Source: Mangifera indica
Lineage: Eukaryota > Streptophyta > Magnoliopsida > Sapindales > Anacardiaceae
Assembly (NCBI RefSeq): GCF_011075055.1
Contig: NC_058143.1
Location: 20,100,930 to 20,164,929 of the forward strand
Length of the DNA: 64,000 nucleotides
Direction of reading: 5' to 3'
Shown here: positions 34,301 through 46,407 of the stretch, in pieces
How positions within the stretch are numbered: the first letter of the stretch is position 1
Layout: each line of letters opens with the position of its first letter
Translations under genes and position numbers: made by a program
The notes under the pieces: generated by a model
Seen by the model: the letters and a program-made list of their open reading frames with translations, nothing else
Told to the model about the DNA's origin: nothing
The model's database searches: none

Positions 34301-37300
34301 TAATCACATTCTCATTAGTAACATGATATTTCTCCCTCCTGGAAGTAGCTCTTCCTCTGTTTGCTCTCCATATTCATTATTTACAATAACAAAGTAGAGT
34401 TCTAACTCTGAAATGTCACCTTCAAAATGCTGTAGATCATAGCAATAAGATAGAAAAGAAAAGTGAGAACCACAATAATATGATAAGTGCCAATGGAGGA
34501 CAAAATGTCTATGAACAAAAGCATTCATTTTTTTTTAATTTACTGATGAAAACTAAAACCCAACCCTCCACTCAACCACCTGAACCCAGAGAAAATTGAT
34601 GCACATTGAGATAAGTTGAAAGAAAGAAACAAAACTCCCAACCATAGGGTATGATTGGACTATTTTCAAATGGTTCCAAAATTAAAAAAAAAATAAAATC
34701 TAGGCTCCGGTCCTATATTGATCTAAATACTAAAGGAAACATAGTTCCAATTTGAATCAAATAGCCAAAAGCACAAGTTAAAACCAACAATGTAAATTGT
34801 ATAAAAAAAGATATAAGTATCACCTTCAAGAAAATAAGGTGGCGATACAATTCAGGGTCCAATGAGGGCAAGTCATTCAAATAGTTGTACCTAGAAACCA
34901 AAGGAACACATTAGTAATAAAAAATCGCAATGAAGGTGTCAAATATGTCATTCAAGTGTTACACAACATTATTGGCATGCTCGTTATACATATGATTGTA
35001 CTACCATCTCTTGATTCTTTATTTTTATTTTCTCAAAGAATATCTCTTCGTTTATAAAGATACAAACTGTGGTTAATGACACAAACCAACACAGAAACCA
35101 GAATCAAGAGCATTAATGAAGGCAGAGCAGGTCAGCAGGGATCACATTTATTTAACCACTCTTGGTGTTCCCCATGAACAAACATTTAAAATGCAGGAAT
35201 TATTAAACCCAGAGGCCTTTGATTTATTAACTCACATGCAATACCCTCAGTCTACAACTATCAGCTATGCGTATAACTTCACTTCATTTACAGATAATCA
35301 AGATGATATGTCTTACAATTTCTTCAGTACAGATAACCACAGCTAGGGCAGATATGACCAAGTAATCACTGTAATCTAATGCCTGCTAGAAAACACAGAT
35401 CCTTGCCTAACATTACAATGTCTATATATATAGCTAAATATTTTAACACTACAAAATGCACCAAGCATTTGCCAACACCACAGCCAAAAATTTGTTTGTT
35501 CAATTAGAACAATTTTCCCAACAGTTTATAGTGGCTATAGTCATACAAAACCTTACTTTTGTTTTAACTTGCTCAAGAAGAAAGTTGCAAATGGTATATC
35601 AACAAGGATCCCTTCAAACATGGCCTGCAAGAAGAAAAGCAACAAGCTATCCCATCAAAAGCACAAAAGATGATATTCAGATGGCAAGTTGAGACAATAA
35701 AAAAGATAAATAAATAAATTCACTCAACATGTGCATGTTCAGAAACGCAAGTACAAAAATAAATTGACTATGAAGCAAATTTTACATATGCACGTGTAGA
35801 TTCCAATAACAAAGGTAATAAAAAACTGGGCCACAATAAAGATTGTAGCAAATGGGAGAGGTAACAAGGAAAGCAAGAGCTCTCCAGGGGAAGTGCAAAA
35901 AGGAGAGTAGAAAAAAAAAATAACAACAATTGCAATATAGCTCAAATTCAGGATTTATTAGTGGATAACTTTCCAAAAACCAAAAAAACTTCATCAAAAT
36001 ATGATGCCAACTCACACAATAAGTACTTTTACAGCAGAAGCAATTGCTCTCAAATACTTTGCCAAGAATCCTCAAACACGAGTTCATAAAAGCTTAATAT
36101 TATTGCACATACCAGAATAAGCAGTATTTCCCTTATGAATGAAATATTTACCATGTGTACCTTTTAAAATTCAATTGTCACTAGAATGAATCTGACAGCA
36201 AACACTAAATAAAAAAAAGCCTCCATCCTTCAGTCTTCTATTACTATCAGGTTGAAATCTCAGACTAAGAAAAGACTAGATGGTTGGTATATAGCAAGTG
36301 TGCTCCAGCATTGCAGAAAACTGAATATGGTCACATTCAACACCTATTGGATATAGCTCTTCTTGAGATCCTTATATGAATCATGCCCTCTGTGGATTGC
36401 TTGCCTACTGTTCATAATTTATTTTATAAACCATAGGTATTCTCTATGTTTCTTCTCAAAAGAATAAAAATAGAATAATGCGCTCCTTGATTTGTACAAA
36501 GATAAAATGATAAAGCATCAAATCATAGCAGGGTGATGCTCTTCAACTTCAACCAGAAACACGCAATGCACTTGAACAAAAAGATCAGATAGTAAGATAT
36601 CAAATCTTACCTTCCCAAGAAGAGTTCCAAGAAAATGAAAAAACTGGAGGTGCTGCTCATGTATCATTCCTGATCCAGGATTTGGGTAGAGTAGGTGATC
36701 AGCTGTTTCCTAGATATACCATAACAGCAGAAAGCCAATATAACATGAGGTACAGGCACACTATAAGCATGCAAATCAGTATAAGATTGGTAAATTGGGA
36801 TGTATTATCACTAAATAATAAGAAAGATCCCACGTTTTAATATGAAATTATAAGCCCAAGCTTTTTATCTTTAACCTAAATCATTCAAAAAATAATGACA
36901 ATAGAAGCATATACAATACATACTGAAAGATAGGATTATGAAAACACCACCCTATAATAAGCTTATCCGACTATCCAAAGACCTAAATAGTTTCAGGAGT
37001 CAACTAGCAGAGTTTATATCAGAACATATAGAATTGGATGTATTTGTTTGTTGAAGAGAGAGACCTTGAATAACCCATACTGCACATCAAAAGCTGCACG
37101 AGTTATATTCTCCATAAAGTCTTTGAAAATTCCACCGCCATCAATACCAGCCTCCTCAACACCAAGTTCATTAACAAATGTTACACGAACCTGCAGTGAA
37201 CATCAAAAGAGAGGGAAAAAAATTTCAGGTAAAAGATAAAAAGATGTACTTACTTCTACAAAACCCCAAGAGAGCAAAGAAATGTTTATAGACATACTGC

Positions 37301-40300
37301 TGCTCGGAGATCCTCTTCAGACAATGCACTCATCTGACTATAAGCATCTTCCAGAATACGATCCCTGCGGATTCTGAAGCGATTTCTTGTAAAAACACCA
37401 TGAGAGCCATGCCTTTGCCTAACAGCTGCTAACTGGGACTGGTAAATAGAATTATAAATTAGTTGCAATCAAGTTCAGAAAAAACAGCAAAGAGAATTTC
37501 AACATGTTCAATTAAGTACCCCAAGAAAAAGGATATTCCATTAAAATATTTGGATAGTAAAAGCAAAATTTGATCATCACTAACATGAAATATTTTGACC
37601 CTGCTTGTAAATGGAATCAAGAAAGGAGCTTGCTTCAATATTTCAGAAGCTCTGGTACCTTCTGTTACAGCCTGGAAATATAATGATGTTATAGCAAGCA
37701 ACAAGGACACTTTTAGTTCTGTAACCTAAACATGCAATTGAGGAAGCGATCACCTGAGAGATGAAAATGTCATTGACACCATCAGCATGGAAGTCACTTG
37801 GAGGTGTAAACTGTTGTCTATTGTTCCAATCTAGCAACTACAGAAATAATTGGATGTTAAATTAGATGAAGAAACCAGACAGAAAACATCAATCAATTAA
37901 CAAGCATCTGGAAATCTCCATTCACAGAGAAGACCACCAGCAATAGCACAAAAAACATAATTGAAACAGCATGCAAAATCACAAAATATGTGATTTTACA
38001 AGGGCAGAATGAATTCACTGAACAATACCCTAAAACTCAACAACTCATGTTTGCTATGTACCTGTGAAAGGACCTCAGAGGCCACAATGCTGACCCTGTG
38101 TTGAATGACTTCATATGGTAACTTTTTAAGAGCAGAGGGGTTGGAGACAGATCTTCCTACATTAGTGTGCGATGTAGGATTCACCCATAAGAGCTGCCAT
38201 AAGGCCTGCATAAAGAATCAAAACACCATCAATTGGACTGTATTCGGTATTGCCAAAGACCACATACGTGCAAATAGCTGGCCTCTACAAGTAAATGGTT
38301 GCCAGCCCATGCTAATGACAATAAATTTTAGTACTACACATTAGCTGCAAACAACCAATGCCAGCATTTGGTTTAAGGACACTTAACATACCCTTCAAAA
38401 ATCTAACAATATCATGCAATTTAAGATGTCTTCCATGAAAAAAAATTTATGGAATGCTTAGCATCTCCTTTCGCAGATACTTAGCTATAAATTTATCCCC
38501 AAACCATACCTCTCTCAAAATGATAATTAGATGTCTGATATCCTTCAATGACAATGGTTTCTCCTGCTCATAGAACTCCTCATTATCAACTATCATCAGC
38601 ATGTGCCTGATCAACCAAAACATTATTAGATTAATTATATCTACCCAACACAAACAAATTCAAAATTTTTCATTAAGTTATAGCAACAACAATTCATATC
38701 ATAGAAGAACCACGTATAGAGAAAAACAGAAATTGAACAAAGTAGTAGTCTCACTTGTACACTGGACAAAAAACAGCCAGAGGTACTAGCCAACCAGGTG
38801 CATCTCCTGAGGGATACGCCAAGGGTGGCCACTTTTTTATCTGATGACACCGCTTCATATAATTCCAAAGTAAAGAAACAAGTTCAGTTCTGTAAGCCAG
38901 GACAGTCATAATTCGCTCCAAAGGTAAAGTGTTGAAGGTGACATGCAAAAATGCACAAGAAGCACCAACAGCAGCCACCTCTTTATCATCTGGTCCTTCA
39001 TCATGTGAACCAGATACCAACAGCATCCCTTTGAATAATACATTTGTCTGCTCCAAACAGAAGAAAATCATGAATTGTGCTTTGACATTTTGGAAATATA
39101 CCTTTCACATCAAACAAGAATGTTTTAGACAGCATACCAATTGCAAAAGAAAACGTGAATCTATGGCATTGGTTATCTGCTGCTCCAAATCCCTATTCAA
39201 AACTATTTCCGTCAATTCATCACCAGAAATCATATCATCCTCACTGACTGAGGAACCTGAAGCAGAATAGCCACATGAATACATTTCATTCAAGCAGTTC
39301 ACAAGAAAATTGAGACAAAAGTCTAAAACAAGTAATCAAGTACATCAAATGGTATAATACATAACCAAATGAAACAAGGAAAACAAATCAGTGAAATTAA
39401 AAAATCATATCATCATAAAACGTGGTGATGCATACTCTCTTTGCCCGATGACTTTATAGAAGGAAGTGCCTCCATCAAGATTGTTGTAACAGCAGCAAGA
39501 TCAATTGCCTGTTAAATTCAAACAATTGAAGATTAGATTTCTGATTAAACCACGGCAAGAAAAACAAGTATAGTGAGGAGATAGAATGACAAAAAAACAT
39601 TGTCTCACAATCCAATAAAGAAGAAGAAGAAACATCCATTAGTAGACATGCCAATAGACCGCACCAGCCCATGGGCTAAAACAAAATTGTGGGTCGTGTC
39701 GGGGCCTGAAGGAATGGCCTGTGGGCGGGTCTAGCACGGCCCGCAAAAATAAAAAAATTAAAGTATATAAAAATTTGATTTTTGGCTAGCTGGCCAGCCC
39801 ACGGAGGCACTGCTCAAGAGACCATGGGCCATGCCTCAAACCTTGCTTTTTGACAGGCCGGCACAGCTCATAAGGCCCACAATTTCGTGGGCCTTGGCCC
39901 AACACAACCTGTGAGCCTAGTGAGCCGCACCAAATAAGGCACAGCACAACCCGACCAATGAACATGTCTATCCATTGAAATAAATCTCATTCAAGGGCAG
40001 TGGAGAGTAGAAGCTTATAAATTATGCACTAATGTAAACACTGATAGCAGATAAAGGATTATGGTTAAATCTCTTTCAAGGGCAGTGAAAGTAGAAGCTT
40101 ATAAATTATGCACTAATGTAAACGCTGATAGCAGATAAAGGATTATGTTTAACTACGGTACTTTAGGGCTGGATTCGAGCCGAGCCGAGCTCGGCTCGGT
40201 TCATATATGAGCAGCTCGAGTTTGAGCTCGAGCTCGAGCTCAACTGAGCTCGGCTAAGGCTGGCTCGAGTTCGGCTCGGCTCATTTTTCGTTATCAAAAC

Positions 40301-43300
40301 GACATCGTTTTTAATATATATTGGTTAAAACAACGTCGTTTTATATAAAAAAATTTAATAAAAAATCTGTCGAGCCAGCTCGAGCTCGATCAAGCTATCG
40401 AACTCGGCCAAGCCCGGCTCGTTTCGGGCTCGACCAAGCCGAGCTCCAGCTGGCTCGGCGCGAGTCCAGCCCTACGGTACTTGAGCATCATCAGTAAGCC
40501 CAATGTTTTTCGAAATGTAAAGCAACGAAACTCCAACACAAGAAAAATAAAACTAACATTACAAAAGGCATAAATTATGGTTATAATGAAGATAGAAATG
40601 TAAACTAAAGAGGAAAGTAACGGTAAGCGCACTCTGACAAACACATCTTACATATGTCATGCTACGTATATGTTACATCTGAAATATAATTAAAGCACCT
40701 ATAGAACACGAAATACAATATTCAATCTAACCAAAAAGGTTAAATTTGAAGCTTATGAGCACAACATGACTATATTCATCTAACAAAGTATAACAAGGTA
40801 ACAGTTATGAATATAAGAAAATAGGGCAGTCTACTAAACTAAAATCTAAATTGATGACTTACCGTTTCGAATGAACAGTCAGGCTGAGATAAAGCAACTC
40901 CTGCAGTTTCCAATATGTTGCCAAGAAGACACGCATATCCAGGTAACTCAATTGAATTATCATTTGGAAGTACATTAGCATGATTTTGCACACACAATGC
41001 CATCTGATGTACATAATGTTCACTCATTCCACCAGTTGCAAAAACCTAAATAGCAAAAGATCACACCTATTACAAATGGACAAACCTTCATAATAATGAA
41101 AGACAACAGTACTGAAATATAAAATTGACAATGGATGAAGTTAACTTGATGTCTCTGTGGCATAGCCAAAAAGACATTGGCAAAATGTGCAACTTGTTTA
41201 ACTAACAGATATTAAAAGAAAGCACATATAGTAAACTTCAAAAGAATAGCTCCCAGCCTAATCGAATGCTTCATTACACCACTGTTTAGATTCTCAAATA
41301 ACCTTAAAAAGATATATTATACTTAGAAAGGATGCGTTGGAGGAAATTTTACCTCTTTTAGGTGGGGGAAAAGATGCCATAAGAATGGTATCGTGAGAAT
41401 CTGCGAAGAGAAACTCCACCGTGGATCAATATCTGGGCAAATACATGGACTTCGACCAATGTGAGGAACCATAAGGATCAGCGCATGCTCCAATGAAAAA
41501 TTTTTAGAACTGAGAGCGAAAGTCATTGTACTTTCCTGTATCACACAAATATTTGAACAAAAAGCTTGAGAGTCGAAGCACTAGCAAGTAAAGGCAATGT
41601 ACCAAGTGCTTAATTTATGTTTAATTTGTGTTTGTAGGATCTGATGAAAATGAATACCTTCACCGTATGAACAAGATCCCTAAGCAGAGTAAACGCATTC
41701 CTTTGCAAGAGATAACCAACTATCTTACAAACCCATGGAAGTTTAGGATCAATCAACAAAACTACTGATTCAAGCAATAGAGTGCCAGAGTCTTCAGGAA
41801 TCACTAAAAGTTTATCCTTTAGCTGATTTCTGTCCAATGAACGATTAAATAAGCAACCATAGCTTTAAAGTAAAGATAAGGGGAAAAAAAATTTTGAAAA
41901 TATCTTTTATTAGAAACAAACAAAGCATTATTAGTGCAAAAAGCATAAGAAAAAATGTGGACCAGCAGTCCAACAATAATAACTCAATAAAAGGAAAAGA
42001 AGCTTCATCAACTACACAAAAGAACATACTATGATAACCATTCCAGCAGCACAGGCATCAACAGAAACCCAAACAGGGAAGAAAAAAAACCTTCATTGGA
42101 AATACATATTTTACTGTAACAAACAACAAACAAACCTAAAGCCTTGGTAATGATATATTGTCAACATTAGCACAAAAAATGGTACAAAATTACTTAATAA
42201 TTACGTTTCTCCACCAAAGTCTCATTTATTAAACCCCAGTTTGAGAGGCTCATCAAATTTTAGTTCCAAGGAATAAGATTAAGATATCACAAAATCATTC
42301 CTAGCCAGTGAAGCTTTTAAATCTCTGAAGACTGTGGTTACTTTACTACATAGTGCAATGCAACCAAAGTTGGAACCATACAAGGTAACATAAAGATGAT
42401 TGTAGCACAAACGGTGCAGGACAAAGTCAAGAAAAAAAATAACATAGTAATATTTTCAAACAGAGTAAAATCCACAAAAAATATAGCATGCCTCCCAGAT
42501 ATAGTAGCTTAACCATACAGGCTTGGACAATAACTAGCAATCAAATTCATCAAATCTGAATGCAACAACAAATTGGTGATGATATCTAGAATAAAAGATC
42601 TAAAGAAAAGGGTTTCCAGCTCACTCGCCTATTCTGATGTACAGCCTGAATACAGACGAATGCGAATTTCTTAACTCTGTAATCTATCAAAGCACACTTG
42701 GATGAGTAGTCCATGCCAGCAAAGAGGCCCACAATATTACCTGTGCAGAAATATAATGTTAATAATACAAAACTAAATCCTAAGAACAAAGTGAAATACA
42801 GAAACTGAATTAAACAAAACATGCACCCAATTATGGGCGTACTTTCAAACTGGATTATTTGCAGACAAATAGAAATAATTAAGCACGCCTACCTACAATG
42901 GGAGTCTATAATTTGTTGTTCTAATTAATATTAATATTTTTTGACTTGACAAGATCATGAAACAAATACGAGAGTTGAAAAATAAAATAGGATAAGAAAG
43001 AGGCAGGAGAGCAGGAGAAAAAAAGTATACTTTCAGTTCATAAAAGATATGAACCACAAAAAATTCATAATAAGATGCTTAATAAATAACACTGATCAAC
43101 ATTACCACTATCTTGAACAAAATGCTGAAGTAACCGACATGTTTCCACAAGGACAGTAATATCGTTGGCATTTCGTGCATTAAAGAAAAAGAATAATTGA
43201 CGGAGGAACCCTGAATCTGGACCAAAACAATTCCTGAAACCACAAAGACAAAATTTGACCAAAAAATCAACAGATAGGTAGACAAAGAGCCCATTCATAA

Positions 43301-44211
43301 AATGATGAAAACCCCATAATATATACCACACTTGCCACCACATCAAATGTAAGGGTCTACTGTTCTACCTGTCCACATTCTGGAGATAACGCCCAAAGGT
43401 TGAATAAAACTGCTCTCGCACCTTGGAATGTTCAATTTCCATAGCTTTCCTCCCTCTGAAGCATTTCTGTAGCTAGTATTTAAGTCAATAATTTGCAATA
43501 ATGTATGGTGAAAAGTTTTTAATTGCCTCTCCAAAGAAAAGTTTCACTCAGCAAATTATTTAGATCAAATTTCACCAAGAGAAATCAACTTACTGTGATT
43601 ATCATTAATTCAACTTTTTTTAACTCTTACTATTCAAAATAAGAGGGAAAAATCTTTAATTCACAATGCAAACAAACTTAGCCTTGTAAATATATACCAT
43701 CTGAAACCTTCCATGTATTCATTCTCCTTTTGAGAATTGCATTTTACAGCATAAATTATTTCTAATTTTCTAAATACCAACACACAATCACTACATTGAC
43801 CTTACATTTCATATCTTAAAAATAATTACCATGAAAACATCTATCTTCCTAAGGCCTACCAATCACTAACTTCAGCTATAAAATTAACTCACATAATTAC
43901 ACCAAATTCACTAAACGACAACGCAGCATATTGTGTTTAAAACGACAATGTAGGTATTAAACTAGTCACCGAAAGACCACGTACAAACACAAAATCACAC
44001 TCAAAAGCGATCGAGATTGTTTATTTAAGAGTCCTCATGCAATTGACCTGACCTGAATTTTGATCGCCGCCTGGTTCTGCTTCCGCAAATATAGGCGACG
44101 ATTACGCTCTAACCTCGTCTGTTCAAGAAGCTTCTGTCTATCCCTCTCCTTGGAACTCCTACCTCCTAAATCGACTCGCTTCCGAGTGGTTGGATCGCCG
44201 GAGAAAAACAT
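31311..44211 (-). CDS. UPL6: HECT E3 ubiquitin-protein ligase UPL6 (one frameshift)
   Basis: HECT-type ubiquitin ligase, orthologue of Arabidopsis UPL6 (At3g17205), about 1,030 residues over many exons. The first exon (44053-44211) starts MFFSGDPTTRKRVDLGGRSS, followed by a basic helix and an IQ-like segment (AAIKIQ / KCFRGRKAME) across intron 1. Mid-protein exons carry DSGFLRQLFFFFNARNANDI, KLPWVCKIVGYLLQRN, PHIGRSPCICP and APGWLVPLAVFCPVYKHMLM. The HECT domain begins near NRFRIRRDRILEDAYSQMSA (about 37.4 kb) and has ELGVEEAGIDGGGIFKDFM, LYPNPGSGMIHEQHLQFFHF and LDFDDLRQHTNYAGGYHG. The catalytic Cys is in LPTSATCMNLLKLPPY (codon 32409-32411), and the end is YAINAEAGFDLS. One exon (34260-34429) is 170 nt, although both flanking introns are phase 0, so one base is missing near 34324 (after LLPGGRNI). 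Introns host two MITEs, an LTR remnant and tandem duplications. Confidence 0.94.
31614..32174 (+). mobile_element. Copia-type LTR remnant in the last UPL6 intron
   Basis: A 561-bp block bounded by TGTTAG and CTAACA, the typical TG...CA ends in inverted form. It is followed directly by ATTTAGTATTAG, close to the usual Copia primer-binding site TGGTATCAG. The interior has the AGAGAGAACTAGCCTCTC/AGCCTCTTGA type of repeats common in Copia LTRs. No clear 5-bp target duplication is seen and no gag-pol remains, so it is an old truncated insertion. The reading rests on pattern only. Confidence 0.45.
32871..32942. repeat. 36-bp tandem duplication in a UPL6 intron
   Basis: Two near-identical head-to-tail copies (32871-32906, 32907-32942) of a unit containing AATAATATGAACAAAAAAAT and ending CGCAGTGC. 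Confidence 0.85.
39635..39978. mobile_element. hAT-like MITE in a UPL6 intron (imperfect TSD)
   Basis: Element 39643-39970 (328 bp) with ends TAGACATG...CATGTCTA, flanked by TCCATTAG on the left and TCCATTGA on the right (six of eight positions match). It is far more GC-rich (GGCCC-type words) than the surrounding intron, with no ORF. The eight-base flank and TA-starting inverted ends fit a hAT-derived MITE; the imperfect flank suggests age. Confidence 0.6.
39981..40149. repeat. 85-bp tandem duplication between two MITEs
   Basis: Two copies (39981-40065 and 40066-40149) of a unit with TAGAAGCTTATAAATTATGC and GATAGCAGATAAAGGATTAT, differing by a few substitutions and short indels. It fills the gap between the two MITEs in this UPL6 intron. 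Confidence 0.85.
40156..40482. mobile_element. hAT-like MITE in a UPL6 intron (perfect 8-bp TSD)
   Basis: Element 40164-40474 (311 bp) flanked by perfect 8-bp repeats CGGTACTT (40156-40163 and 40475-40482). Terminal inverted repeats read TAGGGCTGGATTCGAGCCGA on the left and TAGGGCTGGACTCGCGCCGA on the right complement. An interior of GAGCTCG/CTCGAGC words flanks a short AT-rich core with AAAACGACGT-like repeats. An 8-bp duplication and TAGGG ends are hAT signatures. No transposase. Confidence 0.88.
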
Positions 44212-45496
44212 GTCGTACTAGACAACTCTGGCCAATTGAAACCCTAATTAGCTGAAAACGCACGCGTTTTATTGAAAAACAAGCACTGCTAGAACTGTTA
44301 TATTCTAGCCCTACAAATAAACAAAATTAAATGATAAATTCACGCGCGTGACACAGGGAGAGTGGGTGAGTGATGTGTTTGGATGGAAAGAAAATTCCGG
44401 ATGAAAGGAAGGGAAGGATAGGAAAGTTAGGATGATTATTTTCTCGCGCTTTTTCTTCTGGTTGAACCACGGAAAAGGTGAGGAAAAAGCCAAACTGCTA
44501 AGCAACCAAAGGGAATTGGTAAATGTGGACTTTCGTGACAATTATTCAAAGTTAACCCCGTTTCATACTATATTTAAAAAATATATATTGATACATTATT
44601 ATCGATATTTTAAATGACATGATATGCATTATAAATATACATAAATTTGCCCTCAAACATTTCTTTCTTTATCTCTACTAGTAATTAATATTTTCAAATT
44701 CTATTATATATTGATCTAGTTGAAGAATCAATTCAAAGTGAAAGGATAGCATAATAGCATAAAGGAATATAATTAAAACTTTGTAAATATACATAAATAT
44801 AATTATATATATATAATGAATTTGTCTTTGTACAAGCTTGGCAAAAACTAACACGATAATTGTTGTTAGATTTAAAAAATTCTAAAATCTATTAAATAGA
44901 AAATTATTATCAATTAAGACAGAAAGAGATTATCATTTTTATTATAAAGATAAATCATTTCAGTTGATAAATAAATATAAACAAATTGGCCTCTCCAATG
45001 AAGGTTATCTTGACCAAAATTGAATTTGAAATTTAATTATTTGAATTTAAATTGATATAAATATTTAAGTCCGAATACAACACAAATTAAATTATTTTCA
45101 AGTATAATTAAAATATTAGTTCATCCATATTAAATTAATTTTTTTTAATTCAAATCAATCTCAAATTGAATTAACTTTAGACATATTCTCCATAATTGAA
45201 AAAAAAAAGAAATGGATCATCATGGAATTTAGTAGAAATCACTTTCAATGTTTGTAGATTATTGTGTTTTATATTATATCGGAATGGGGTCTAGTCAATG
45301 AATATCACTTCAATCTAAAGGATCAAGTTTTCATTTGAGTTTAATCTCATTCGAGCTAGTTTGGTTTGACTTAATGTTTGGTTAATTCATATCGAATTGA
45401 AATTAAAATTTAAACTCAATATATTTATCGGATAATATTATTTATCTCATATGATGACACTTCATCATTTAATGATATTATTTATCTCATTACTAT
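44212..45496. other. UPL6 promoter side and AT-rich spacer
   Basis: The first 300 bases upstream of the UPL6 ATG presumably hold its promoter. The rest is AT-rich with no coding or repeat signal I can support. Confidence 0.4.
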
Positions 45497-46407
45497 CAAA
45501 AACTTGGGAAAATGACTATTTCCCACCATCTTTTAGCTCATTCTCAAACTTATACTCACGAGAGATCAAAAACTTTTTTTTCCCACCCATGGCCAAACTG
45601 TCATCCATTTTTTCAGTTAGGGACAGGAGCAAAATCGTTATTTTATTATTTATATTAAAAAGTTATAAAATTTATTACTTTTCACCCCCCTTAGGTTTTA
45701 GAAACTAACATTTCACCTTTACCTAAAGTTTTTAAACTTTGAAAACTAACATTTTCACCCTCAAACCTAGGGTTTCCATATTTTTCAAAGCGCAGTCCCC
45801 CCCCATAACTTTCAAAACTAGTAGTTTTATCCCCATTCTTCAACTTCATCTTTCAATGTCGTCATCGACCTCCTCCTTATCCTGGTGCGATAAAGAGATC
45901 TTCATCTCCTCGTCGCACGATACGACGAAAAGACAGAGATCTCTTCGTCACTCCACCTAGACGACGAAGGACAACAATTCGTTGCTCGTCGCGTTTGGAC
46001 GACGTGACGATAAAGCGTCATCCTTCGTTTGTTCTTCCAGATCTGGACGATGCTTTGTCATCCAGATCTGGGCGACGAAAGATCATCCTTTGTAGTCGAA
46101 GATGGGAGATTGATCGAATGTGTCGGCTGTCGGTGGTGGCTGGAGAAGGAAGCAAACCCTTGGGGTGAAATCTAAACTTTTTAAACTTTGAGGATGGGTT
46201 AGTTATTAGTTTTTAAAACTAGAGGGGGGAAATGGTGAAATTTTAAAGTTTTAAGGTTTTAAATAGCAAAATGATGATTTTGCCCTAACTGGAAAAATGG
46301 ACAGCAGTTTGGTCATAAGTGGGAAAAAGAGTTTTTGATCTCCTATGGTATAAGTTTGAGAATGGGCTAAAAGATGGGTGGGAAATAGTCGTTTTCCCCA
46401 AAAACTT
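45497..46407. mobile_element. Mutator-like foldback MITE, copy 2 (with TSDs)
   Basis: Element 45506-46398 (893 bp) flanked by perfect 9-bp repeats CAAAAACTT at 45497-45505 and 46399-46407. Left end GGGAAAATGACTATTTCCCA, right complement GGGAAAACGACTATTTCCCA. It has the same orientation and interior order as the copy at 29562, including the GATC-centred palindromes. No transposase ORF. Confidence 0.9.
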
